64,000 bases of DNA from Mycobacterium sp. DL. GTDB taxonomy: Bacteria > Actinomycetota > Actinomycetes > Mycobacteriales > Mycobacteriaceae. The stretch is taken from the NCBI RefSeq assembly GCF_039729195.1, contig NZ_CP155796.1, positions 5,084,001 to 5,148,000 on the forward strand, in the 5' to 3' direction. Shown here piece by piece: positions 57,152 to 64,000 of the stretch. The notes beneath the pieces were generated by a model. It had not been told where the DNA came from and did not search any database. It was given only the letters and a program-made list of their open reading frames with translations. The translations under genes were made by a program, and so were the position numbers. How positions within the stretch are numbered: the stretch's first letter is position 1; each line of letters opens with the position of its first letter.

Positions 57152-58107
57152 CAGTTTTATCCGATCGAGTCTCAGACTTGGCCACCGAAGGTGTCGCCGC
57201 ACACCGCTGGTTCACAGACCACAGCTGGAGCCGCCCGGACTGGACGGTCGCCGAACTCGAGGCCGCCAAGGCGGGACGCACGGTGTCGGTGGTGTTGCCG
57301 GCGCTGAACGAGGAGGAGACGGTCGCCGGCGTCGTCGAGACCATCACCCCGCTGCTCGGTGGACTCGTCGACGAGCTGATCGTGCTCGACTCCGGATCCA
57401 CCGACGACACCGAGATCCGCGCGCTCGCCGCCGGAGCCCGGGTGATCAGCCGCGAGGTCGCGCTGCCCGAGGTCGCACCGCAGCCGGGCAAGGGTGAGGT
57501 GCTGTGGCGGTCGCTGGCCGCCACCGCGGGCGACATCATCGCGTTCGTCGACTCCGACCTGCTCGATCCCGATCCGATGTTCGTGCCCAAGCTGCTCGGG
57601 CCGTTGCTGACCGCCGACGGCGTGCACCTGGTCAAGGGCTTCTACCGGCGGCCTCTCAAGGTCAGCGGGAGCGAGGATGCCAACGGCGGCGGCCGCGTCA
57701 CCGAACTGGTCGCCCGCCCGCTGCTGGCGGCGCTGCGGCCCGAGTTGATGTGTCTGTATCAGCCGCTGGGCGGCGAGTACGCGGGGACGCGCGAGCTGCT
57801 GACCTCGGTGCCATTCGCCCCGGGCTACGGCGTGGAGATCGGTCTGCTCATCGATGCCTACGACCGCCTCGGCCTCGACGCCATCGCCCAGGTGAACCTC
57901 GGGGTCCGGACCCACCGCAACCGGCCGCTGACCGAACTCGCGTCGATGAGCAGGCAGGTCATCGCCACGCTGCTGTCCCGCTGCGGCATCCCGGACTCCG
58001 GTGTCGGCCTCACTCAGTTCTTCGCCGACGGCGAGGACTACACCCCGCGGATGTCATCGGTGTCGCTGGACGACCGTCCGCCGATGATCACGCTTCGGCC
58101 GCGCTGA
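57148..58107 (+). CDS. gpgS: Glucosyl-3-phosphoglycerate synthase GpgS
   Basis: A 319-residue GT-A family glycosyltransferase (GT81). VSVVLPALNEEETVAGVVE begins the nucleotide-binding domain; the metal motif Asp135-Ser-Asp137 is in FVDSDLLDPDP; GVEIGLLIDAYDRLGLDAIA follows. It transfers glucose from UDP-glucose to 3-phosphoglycerate, the first step of methylglucose lipopolysaccharide synthesis, magnesium-dependent. Translationally coupled to folP2 (ATGA). Confidence 0.94.
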   Translation: MTVLSDRVSDLATEGVAAHRWFTDHSWSRPDWTVAELEAAKAGRTVSVVLPALNEEETVAGVVETITPLLGGLVDELIVLDSGSTDDTEIRALAAGARVISREVALPEVAPQPGKGEVLWRSLAATAGDIIAFVDSDLLDPDPMFVPKLLGPLLTADGVHLVKGFYRRPLKVSGSEDANGGGRVTELVARPLLAALRPELMCLYQPLGGEYAGTRELLTSVPFAPGYGVEIGLLIDAYDRLGLDAIAQVNLGVRTHRNRPLTELASMSRQVIATLLSRCGIPDSGVGLTQFFADGEDYTPRMSSVSLDDRPPMITLRPR

Positions 58108-58117
58108 CTCTTCCGCC

Positions 58118-58180
58118 CGCCGGAACTGTGTTCCGGCAGCCGTAGATCGACAGGGGACCTGCGGGAATGCAATTCCGGCG
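58118..58180. repeat. Palindromic intergenic repeat, family B copy 3
   Basis: Outer arms CGCCGGAACTGTGTTCC and GGAATGCAATTCCGGCG, with four mismatches relative to copy 1; the centre differs. It lies between gpgS and the DivIVA-like gene, both on the plus strand. Confidence 0.75.
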
Positions 58181-58200
58181 GGATGAGGCACTATCGACAT

Positions 58201-58566
58201 GTGACCCTGGTGCTGCTCTATCTCCTGGTGCTCGTGTTGGTCGGCGTCGTGTTGTTCGCCATCGGCAGCGTGCTCTTCGGCCGCGGCGAGGTGCTGCCTC
58301 CGCTGCCCCGCGCCACGACGGCGACCGTCCTGCCTGCCTCCGGTGTCACCGGGGCCGACGTCGACGCGGTGAAGTTCAGCCAGGCCGTGCGTGGCTACCG
58401 GGCCGGCGAGGTCGACTGGGTGCTCGACCGGCTCGGGCAGGAACTCGACCAGCTGCGTGGTGAGTTGGAGGCGGTCCGCGCTGCCCACGGCCTGCTCGAC
58501 CCCGTCGTCGCCGATGACGAGAGGGCGGGCGCGCACGCGCTGCCGCCGGATGGGGAACAGCCGTGA
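58201..58566 (+). CDS. Membrane-anchored DivIVA-domain protein, Rv1209-like
   Basis: A 121-residue protein. One N-terminal membrane segment (LVLLYLLVLVLVGVVLFAIG) is followed by a DivIVA-type coiled-coil signature, VKFSQAVRGYRAGEVDWVLD then RLGQELDQLRGELEAV. DivIVA proteins bind curved membrane or polar scaffold sites; the role here is unknown. GTG 58201 starts the segment directly; the ATG at 58183 would begin only three bases after the repeat. The stop overlaps the tagA GTG by four bases. Confidence 0.8.
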   Translation: MTLVLLYLLVLVLVGVVLFAIGSVLFGRGEVLPPLPRATTATVLPASGVTGADVDAVKFSQAVRGYRAGEVDWVLDRLGQELDQLRGELEAVRAAHGLLDPVVADDERAGAHALPPDGEQP

Positions 58567-59171
58567 CGACGGTGCCCACCGATCGTCGCATCCGGTGCGG
58601 CTGGATCGATCAATCACGGCTGTCACCAGACGATTTCGAGTTGTACCGCGATTACCACGACACCGAGTGGGGCCGTCCCGTCCGGGACTCGGCGGCGATG
58701 TTCGAGCGGGTCAGCCTCGAGGCTTTCCAGAGCGGACTCTCCTGGCTGATCATCCTGCGCAAGCGGGACAACTTCCGGTCCGCGTTCGACGGGTTCGACG
58801 TCGAGCGGATCGCGCAATACTCCGACCGGGACGTGGACCGACTGATGGCCGACCCGGGAATCGTGCGCAACCGTTCCAAGATCGACGCGACGATCTCCAA
58901 CGCCCGGATCGTCGCCGATCTGGCGGACGACGGTGTCGACCTGGGCGAACTGCTGTGGTCGTTCGCGCCGCCCGATCGGGTCACCCGGGACAGACCGGCG
59001 GATCTGTCGAAGGTCGCGGCGGTGACACCCGAATCGACGGCGATGGCCAAGGAGCTCAAACGCCGCGGATTCCGTTTCGTCGGCCCGACGACGGCCTACG
59101 CGTTGATGCAGGCCACCGGCATGGTCGACGATCACGTCACCAACTGCTGGGTTCCGCGGCTGTCCGAGTAG
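58563..59171 (+). CDS. tagA: 3-methyladenine DNA glycosylase I
   Basis: A 202-residue TAG enzyme. RCGWIDQ and DYHDTEWGRPVRD at the N-terminus, FQSGLSWLIILRKRDNFR (with the base-binding Glu/Trp region) and GFRFVGPTTAYALMQATGMV then DDHVTNCW at the C-terminus, whose Cys/His residues bind zinc. It excises 3-methyladenine from alkylated DNA. Start GTG is coupled to the upstream gene. Confidence 0.92.
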   Translation: MTTVPTDRRIRCGWIDQSRLSPDDFELYRDYHDTEWGRPVRDSAAMFERVSLEAFQSGLSWLIILRKRDNFRSAFDGFDVERIAQYSDRDVDRLMADPGIVRNRSKIDATISNARIVADLADDGVDLGELLWSFAPPDRVTRDRPADLSKVAAVTPESTAMAKELKRRGFRFVGPTTAYALMQATGMVDDHVTNCWVPRLSE

Positions 59172-59404
59172 CCGACGAGGACAGCTGACGGCGGCGCAGC
59201 GGGAGGCCGAGACCGGCGGTCATCGCGGGCAACTGAGGCGCCTTGGCCGGGTCTTTGCACACGATGCGTGCCGGATAGGGAACAATGGACGTCTGTAGCA
59301 GTTCAAGGCCGGGTGCTGTCTGTGTTCCTCGCAGAGTTGGGCAGACCCGGCTCGTATCGACAGACCGGGCCCTGACGGGCACGCCCATGCGGAGGGAGCA
59401 CTCG

Positions 59405-59578
59405 ATGGCGGCGATGAAGCCCCGGACCGGAGACGGTCCACTGGAAGCGACCAAGGAGGGGCGCGGCATCGTGATGCGGGTACCACTGGAAGGTGGCGGC
59501 CGACTCGTCGTCGAACTCACTCCCGACGAAGCTGCCGCCTTGGGCGAAGAACTCAAGGCCGTCACAAGCGCAAGTTAG
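59405..59578 (+). CDS. DUF3117 small conserved protein, Rv1211-like
   Basis: A 57-residue protein, MAAMKPRTGDGPLEATKEGR and then GIVMRVPLEGGGRLVVELTP. It is one of the most strongly conserved small proteins in actinobacteria; function is unknown. AGGGAG eight bases upstream supports ATG 59405. A 233-base untranslated stretch precedes it, with no clear structure seen. Confidence 0.9.
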   Translation: MAAMKPRTGDGPLEATKEGRGIVMRVPLEGGGRLVVELTPDEAAALGEELKAVTSAS

Positions 59579-59588
59579 TCAACCCGGG

Positions 59589-59617
59589 CGAACGGTCGCG
59601 GTCACCGCGGCCGTTCG
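59589..59617. terminator. Bidirectional hairpin between DUF3117 and glgM
   Basis: Stem arms of 13 bases (CGAACGGTCGCGG with CCGCGGCCGTTCG, one G-U pair) and a TCA loop. It is followed by TTGCTGTT on the plus strand. It lies in the 50-base gap between two converging genes. Confidence 0.7.
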
Positions 59618-59628
59618 TTGCTGTTCCG

Positions 59629-60792
59629 CTAGGACGTGACCTTGCGGTAGATCTCGACTGTCTCCTCGGCGATCCGCGCCCAGGAGAACTCGTCGATGCA
59701 CCGCTGCCGGCCTGCCACGCCGAACTGGCGGGCCTTCTCCGGGTCGGCGACCAGTGAGTTCACCGCGTAGGCGAGTTCGCGCTCGAAGGACGCGGTGTCG
59801 TGGGCGTCGTAGTGCACGAGCAGACCAGTCTGCTGATCGGCGACCACCTCGGGGATGCCGCCCACGTCGGAGGCCACCACCGCCGTCCCGCACGCCATCG
59901 CTTCGAGGTTCACGATGCCCAGGGGTTCGTACACCGACGGGCATATGAAAGTTGTTGATGCCGATAGGATTTCGCGAATCTTGTTCGTCGGGAGCATCTC
60001 GCGCACCCAGAACACGCCGGTGCGGGCCTCGGAGAGCTCCTGCACCGCGGAGGCCACCTCCGCGGCGATCTCAGGGGTGTCCGGTGCGCCGGCGCACAGC
60101 ACCAACTGGACGTCGGGGGCGAAGTGGTGGGCGGCGGCCACCAGGTGGGCCACCCCCTTCTGCCTGGTGATCCTGCCGACGAAAGCCACAATCGGTCGCG
60201 AGCGGTCCACGCCGAGCTCGGCGAGGACGGAGTCACCGTCGGCCGGGGAGGCGGGGTGCCACACCTCGGTGTCGATGCCGTTCTTGACGACGTAGACGCG
60301 GTGGGGATCCAGAGCCGGATAGGAGCGCAGGACATCCTCACGCATCCCGGAACTGACGGCGATCACGGCATCGGCGGCCTCGACGGCCGTCTTCTCCACC
60401 CACGACGAGATCCGGTAACCGCCGCCGAGTTGCTCGGCTTTCCACGGGCGCATCGGTTCCAGCGAATGCGCGGTCAGAACGTGCGGCACCCCGTAGAGCA
60501 GGGCGGACAGGTGCCCCGCCATCCCGGCGTACCACGTGTGCGAGTGCACGACGGTGGCTTCGGCCGCCGCGTTGACCATGTTGAGGTCCGCGGACAGTGT
60601 CGACAGCGCCGCATTGGCGCCCTTCAGAGCGGGATCCGGCTGAGCGACGGTGGCCCCCTCCCGAAGCGCCCCCATGCAGTGCACGTCGACCTCGCAGAGG
60701 TGCCGCAACTGCGCGACCAGTTCTGTGACGTGTACGCCCGCGCCACCGTAAACCTCGGGCGGATACTCCCGAGTCATCATCGCCACCCGCAT
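59629..60792 (-). CDS. glgM: Alpha-maltose-1-phosphate synthase GlgM
   Basis: A 387-residue GT4 glycosyltransferase (Rv1212c, formerly glgA). The N-terminal domain starts MRVAMMTREYPPEVYGGAGV; the C-terminal domain has FVGRITRQKGVAHLV and the EX7E motif in YEPLGIVNLEAMACG. It joins ADP-glucose and glucose-1-phosphate into maltose-1-phosphate for alpha-glucan synthesis by GlgE. It is divergent from glgC, which supplies ADP-glucose. TACGGT at 60799-60804 on this strand is six bases before the ATG (leaderless). Confidence 0.93.
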   Translation of the reverse strand: MRVAMMTREYPPEVYGGAGVHVTELVAQLRHLCEVDVHCMGALREGATVAQPDPALKGANAALSTLSADLNMVNAAAEATVVHSHTWYAGMAGHLSALLYGVPHVLTAHSLEPMRPWKAEQLGGGYRISSWVEKTAVEAADAVIAVSSGMREDVLRSYPALDPHRVYVVKNGIDTEVWHPASPADGDSVLAELGVDRSRPIVAFVGRITRQKGVAHLVAAAHHFAPDVQLVLCAGAPDTPEIAAEVASAVQELSEARTGVFWVREMLPTNKIREILSASTTFICPSVYEPLGIVNLEAMACGTAVVASDVGGIPEVVADQQTGLLVHYDAHDTASFERELAYAVNSLVADPEKARQFGVAGRQRCIDEFSWARIAEETVEIYRKVTS

Positions 60793-60907
60793 GAGGTGAC
60801 CGTACCCAGAATCGCGAGCCGTCGCGCCGCATCACCAATTGTCTTGAAACAGCACGCGCACTAGCCATCAATAGCGCGAATGCCTAGCCCTCGTCCCGAC
60901 GTGCCGA

Positions 60908-60919
60908 TAGGTTTGTCAC
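60908..60919 (+). promoter_or_regulatory. Leaderless -10 element for glgC
   Basis: TAGGTT at 60908-60913 ends six bases before ATG 60920. The divergent glgM has the same arrangement on the other strand, so both glycogen genes look leaderless from one 127-base interval. Confidence 0.5.
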
Positions 60920-62134
60920 ATGAGGGAAGCGCCACATGTGTTGGGCATCGTCCTGGCCGGCGGAGAGGGCAAGCGGCTGTACCCGTTGACGGCCGACCGC
61001 GCGAAGCCCGCAGTTCCTTTCGGCGGCGCCTACCGGCTCATCGATTTTGTGCTCTCCAATCTGGTCAATGCTCGGTTCCTGCGAATTTGTGTACTGACCC
61101 AATACAAATCGCATTCGCTGGATCGCCACATCTCGCAGAACTGGCGGTTGTCGGGGCTTGCCGGGGAGTACATCACGCCGGTTCCGGCGCAGCAGCGCCT
61201 CGGACCTCGGTGGTACACGGGATCCGCCGATGCCATCTACCAGTCGATGAACCTGATCTACGACGAGGACCCCGAATACATCGTCATCTTCGGTGCCGAC
61301 CATGTGTACCGGATGGATCCCGAGCAGATGCTGCAGCAGCACATCGAGAGCGGCGCGGGCGCTACCGTCGCGGGAATCCGGGCGCCGCGTTCGGAGGCGA
61401 GCGCATTCGGCTGCATCGACTCCGACGAGTCCGGACGGATCCGGTCGTTCATCGAGAAGCCGGCCGACCCGCCGGGCACCCCCGACGATCCCGAGCAGAC
61501 CTTCGTGTCGATGGGCAACTACATCTTCACGACCAAGGTGCTGATCGACACGATCCGTGCCGATGCCGACAACGACGACTCCGACCACGACATGGGCGGC
61601 GACATCATCCCCAAGTTGGTGGCCGACGGGATGGCCTCGGTGTACGACTTCAACGCCAACGAGGTGCCGGGGGCCACCGAACGAGACCACGGATACTGGC
61701 GTGACGTCGGCACGCTGGACGCCTTCTACGACGCACACATGGATCTGGTCTCGGTGCACCCGGTGTTCAACCTGTACAACAAGCGCTGGCCCATCCGGGG
61801 AAGCTCGGAGAACCTGGCGCCTGCCAAGTTCGTGCGGGGCGGATCCGCCCAGGAGTCCGTCGTCGGTGCGGGCAGCATCATCTCCGCTGCGTCGGTGCGC
61901 AACTCGGTGCTGTCGTCGAATGTCGTCGTCGACGACGGAGCGATCGTGGAGGGCAGCGTGCTGATGCCCGGCGCCCGTGTCGGGCGGGGAGCGGTGGTGC
62001 GTCACGCGATCCTGGACAAGAACGTGGTGGTCGGGCCCGGCGAGATGGTCGGTGTGGATCTGGACAAGGACCGCGAACGTTTCACGATCAGCAGCGGTGG
62101 CGTGGTCGCCGTCGGCAAGGGCGTCTGGGTCTAG
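60920..62134 (+). CDS. glgC: Glucose-1-phosphate adenylyltransferase GlgC
   Basis: A 404-residue nucleotidyltransferase. The N-terminal signature is [20 protein letters not shown], with [15 protein letters not shown] and [11 protein letters not shown]-terminal left-handed beta-helix ([35 protein letters not shown]) carries allosteric sites. It makes ADP-glucose from ATP and glucose-1-phosphate, feeding GlgM and glycogen synthesis. Confidence 0.95.
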   Translation: MREAPHVLGIVLAGGEGKRLYPLTADRAKPAVPFGGAYRLIDFVLSNLVNARFLRICVLTQYKSHSLDRHISQNWRLSGLAGEYITPVPAQQRLGPRWYTGSADAIYQSMNLIYDEDPEYIVIFGADHVYRMDPEQMLQQHIESGAGATVAGIRAPRSEASAFGCIDSDESGRIRSFIEKPADPPGTPDDPEQTFVSMGNYIFTTKVLIDTIRADADNDDSDHDMGGDIIPKLVADGMASVYDFNANEVPGATERDHGYWRDVGTLDAFYDAHMDLVSVHPVFNLYNKRWPIRGSSENLAPAKFVRGGSAQESVVGAGSIISAASVRNSVLSSNVVVDDGAIVEGSVLMPGARVGRGAVVRHAILDKNVVVGPGEMVGVDLDKDRERFTISSGGVVAVGKGVWV

Positions 62135-62146
62135 CGCAGCGCCTCT

Positions 62147-62179
62147 GCGCCGAAATAGCGTTCCCGGTCGCGATTCGGC
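62147..62179. repeat. Palindromic repeat family B, copy 4 (half element)
   Basis: GCGCCGAAATAGCGTTCC then CGGTCGCGATTCGG repeats one side of copy 2 (9406-9471) but lacks the opposing arm. It lies between glgC and the DUF4126 gene, which converge. Confidence 0.6.
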
Positions 62180-62194
62180 CGTGATGCACAGCCC

Positions 62195-62791
62195 TCAGCT
62201 CTCACTCGGCGCGCGAGGCCGGTCACGCCGTCGTCGGCGTATCAACCGGACAGCGGCCCACACCAGCGCGACGAGTGCCGCCAGCACCAGCACCGGGAAC
62301 ACGATGGCCAGAAAGACCAGGGCGACGCTGGTGACGTCCTCCGCGGTGCTCAGCACAGGTGCGGCGACCCCTGCGGTGGCGACGTTGGCCGCCGGCCGAA
62401 CCGTCGACTTCGTCAGGGACACCGCCAGCGCGACGACGACGCCGAGGACCACCGGGATCCACTGGCCGGATTGTGCAAACGCGCCCGGATCGGTGACCGC
62501 CGAGGTCTGCGACGCCGTGCCGGAGCCGAACACGATGCCGCCCGCGGTGGGTCGCACGAACGTCTGGATCATGTCGTTCACGCTGTCGAGGGCGGGGATC
62601 TTGTCGGCGACGACCTCGACGATCAGCAGAACTGCCACGATCGCCATCACCCAGCCGTTCTCCAACCAGATCCAGCCCTGCGGCAGCGTGACGAGATCCG
62701 TGAATCGCGACAGCAGCCCCAGCAACAGCAGTGGAATGTAGGCGTTCAACCCCGCTGCGGTCGCCAACCCGAAACCGGTGAGCAGTTCCAT
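62195..62791 (-). CDS. DUF4126 membrane protein
   Basis: A 198-residue protein with about six hydrophobic segments. The N-terminus TGFGLATAAGLNAYIPLLLL and the DSVNDMIQTFVRPTAGGIVF stretch are typical of DUF4126. It ends with a basic tail (RRRRRDRPRAPSES) in the cytoplasm. Function is unknown. CATACT six bases before the ATG is a near-match to a leaderless -10. Confidence 0.85.
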   Translation of the reverse strand: MELLTGFGLATAAGLNAYIPLLLLGLLSRFTDLVTLPQGWIWLENGWVMAIVAVLLIVEVVADKIPALDSVNDMIQTFVRPTAGGIVFGSGTASQTSAVTDPGAFAQSGQWIPVVLGVVVALAVSLTKSTVRPAANVATAGVAAPVLSTAEDVTSVALVFLAIVFPVLVLAALVALVWAAVRLIRRRRRDRPRAPSES

Positions 62792-62833
62792 CGGATCAGT
62801 ATGCGGCGGCGCGACGCCCGCGGATCGGATCTT

Positions 62834-63511
62834 TCACCACACTCCGGGAATCAACCGGTATCGCACCCGCGCCCGATATTCGCGGTAACCCGCCAGTTCG
62901 TCGACCAGTGCTTTCTCCTCGTCGACAACGCGGGCCACAAGTACGGCCGGAAATGTCAGCGCCACCACCACCAGCCCCCACAACGACCCGAGGGCCGGCG
63001 GCAAGCCGATCATCATGACCAGCGACGCGCTGTACAGCGGGTGCCGGACCACGCCGTACATCCCGGTGGACACCAGGGGCTGGTCGTCCTCGACCCGGAT
63101 GGTCGAACCCGCGTACTGGTTCTGCACCACGACCAGTTGGGCTCCGACCAGCCCGACCGCGACAGCGAGGTTGCCGACCACCACCAGCCACACCGGTACC
63201 GGTGACCAGCCGAATCGCCAGTCCAAGGCGCTGACCACCAGCACCGCCACGAAGGCAGCCCCGGCGGCGGAGATGATGATCCGTTGAGCGGGACGGGTTT
63301 CCGCGGTGGGTCCGGCTCTGAGCCTGCGCTCCAACGCGGCGGGACTGCGCACCGCCAGGTAACTGCTGGGCACCAGGGTGCAGACCGTGAACACCGCGAT
63401 GAACACCCAGCCCTGCCAGTAGTGAAACGTCCCGGCAGGCAGGAACAGCGCCGACCCGAAGAGCAGGAGGCCGAACAGAGCCGATGCCAGGGACTGCAGC
63501 GCAAGCTTCAT
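62834..63511 (-). CDS. Isoprenylcysteine carboxyl-methyltransferase family protein
   Basis: A 225-residue membrane protein with about five segments. The ICMT/PEMT SAM-binding region is TGMYGVVRHPLYSASLVMMI, and the C-terminal GYREYRARVRYRLIPGVW is the usual ending. Bacterial members methylate unknown lipidic or small-molecule carboxylates or amines. Only ten bases separate it from the upstream permease fragment gene on the same strand, so they may be cotranscribed. Confidence 0.82.
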   Translation of the reverse strand: MKLALQSLASALFGLLLFGSALFLPAGTFHYWQGWVFIAVFTVCTLVPSSYLAVRSPAALERRLRAGPTAETRPAQRIIISAAGAAFVAVLVVSALDWRFGWSPVPVWLVVVGNLAVAVGLVGAQLVVVQNQYAGSTIRVEDDQPLVSTGMYGVVRHPLYSASLVMMIGLPPALGSLWGLVVVALTFPAVLVARVVDEEKALVDELAGYREYRARVRYRLIPGVW

Positions 63512-63521
63512 GATTCTCTCC

Positions 63522-64000
63522 TCACACGGCGTCTCGGCGCCTGTACAGGAATCCGGCAGCCAACGTCAAAGCTGTTGCCGCCGCGACCATCACGAGCAAG
63601 GCGGTGACGGGTACCTCGGTGGGGACCGTGGTCTGCGCGACGGGTGAGAGGTCGAGCAGCCAGCGCGGCAAGCGCAGTAGCGCGCCGAGGTAGAGCGAGG
63701 TGACGACGAAGGTCACGGCGAGCCAGCCGATCCAGGTGTGTCGCACCGCCACCGCAAGAGCCGCGACGCCTGCCATCACCGCGAGAGCAGGGACGAAGGC
63801 CAGTCCGGCCAGCGTGAGTCGCGCCACGGTGTGCGGTTCTGCCAGTGTCAGCCCGGCGCCCAGGCCGTTGCCGAGACCGGCGAAGAACATCAACACCGCC
63901 GAACCGAGGACTGCCGATGCCACCGCGGTGAACAGCCACCGGCGGCGTGACACCGCTCCTGCGAGCACGGCCTCGCCGAGTCCGGACTGTTCGTCGGCGT
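63522..64000 (-). CDS. ABC-2-type exporter permease (partial, N-terminus off window)
   Basis: The frame is open to the right edge (reading ADEQSGLGEAVLAGAVSRRR into WLFTAVASAVLGSAVLMFFA). Only the last ~158 residues are present, with four or five hydrophobic segments, ending VAAATALTLAAGFLYRRRDA. The SGLGEAVLAGAVSRRRWL pattern is that of actinobacterial permeases named as polyketide-antibiotic exporters. The ATPase partner is expected beyond the window. Confidence 0.8.
   Translation of the reverse strand, partial: ADEQSGLGEAVLAGAVSRRRWLFTAVASAVLGSAVLMFFAGLGNGLGAGLTLAEPHTVARLTLAGLAFVPALAVMAGVAALAVAVRHTWIGWLAVTFVVTSLYLGALLRLPRWLLDLSPVAQTTVPTEVPVTALLVMVAAATALTLAAGFLYRRRDAV

Overview
The window is high-GC actinobacterial DNA, almost certainly from a fast-growing Mycobacterium (Mycolicibacterium). 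Evidence includes mycothiol (mshB) and F420 (fbiC) biosynthesis, PIM mannosyltransferase pimE with lpqW, the glucosylglycerate synthase gpgS, glgM/glgC, many GTG starts and many leaderless starts. From about 11 kb to 62 kb the gene order follows the M. tuberculosis block Rv1157c-Rv1213 (compared from memory), with extra cassettes inserted. No rRNA, tRNA, CRISPR array, complete insertion sequence or prophage was seen.

Layout. 1-7.7 kb: a partial SAM methyltransferase, an F420-binding Rv1155-type protein, a DUF485/acetate-symporter pair, and a tightly overlapping LytS/LytTR-type two-component operon ending in a second symporter. 7.9-15.7 kb: small zinc-type proteins, an HhH-GPD protein, a degenerate serine recombinase, two Ala/Pro-rich secreted proteins, pimE, phhB, mutT2 and a BCCT osmolyte carrier. 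15.7-25 kb: typA, lpqW, a ClC channel, mshB and fbiC. 25-31.9 kb: an FAH-family hydrolase, YceI, a GH16-like protein, a PadR-fadH operon, fdxC and dapC. 32-36 kb: the proline catabolic locus pruC / pruA-pruB. 36-44 kb: a nucleobase permease, a secreted protein, a NUDIX hydrolase, fadD36, a VOC protein, a VanY-like lipoprotein and a divergent MFS/ROK pair. 44-50 kb: dapD and dapE, separated by a LysR / APC permease / (R)-amine-transaminase-like cassette. 50-54 kb: an ABC-F protein behind a probable leader-peptide attenuator, and a STAND ATPase. 54-62 kb: LOG protein, fadD6, folP2-gpgS, a DivIVA-like protein, tagA, DUF3117, glgM and glgC. 62-64 kb: three membrane proteins, the last running off the window.

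The genes cover cell-envelope work (pimE, lpqW, dapC/D/E, VanY-like), redox cofactors (mshB, fbiC, F420 enzyme, fdxC), lysine/DAP synthesis, proline use, and glycogen or methylglucose polysaccharide precursors (gpgS, glgM, glgC).

The least ordinary signals are these: a nine-codon upstream ORF and two hairpins in front of the ABC-F gene; the transaminase cassette with a perfect LysR box; two families of dispersed palindromic intergenic repeats, one copy of which supplies the start codon of a lipoprotein; a resolvase domain lacking its catalytic serine; and paired operator-like repeats in front of pruA.
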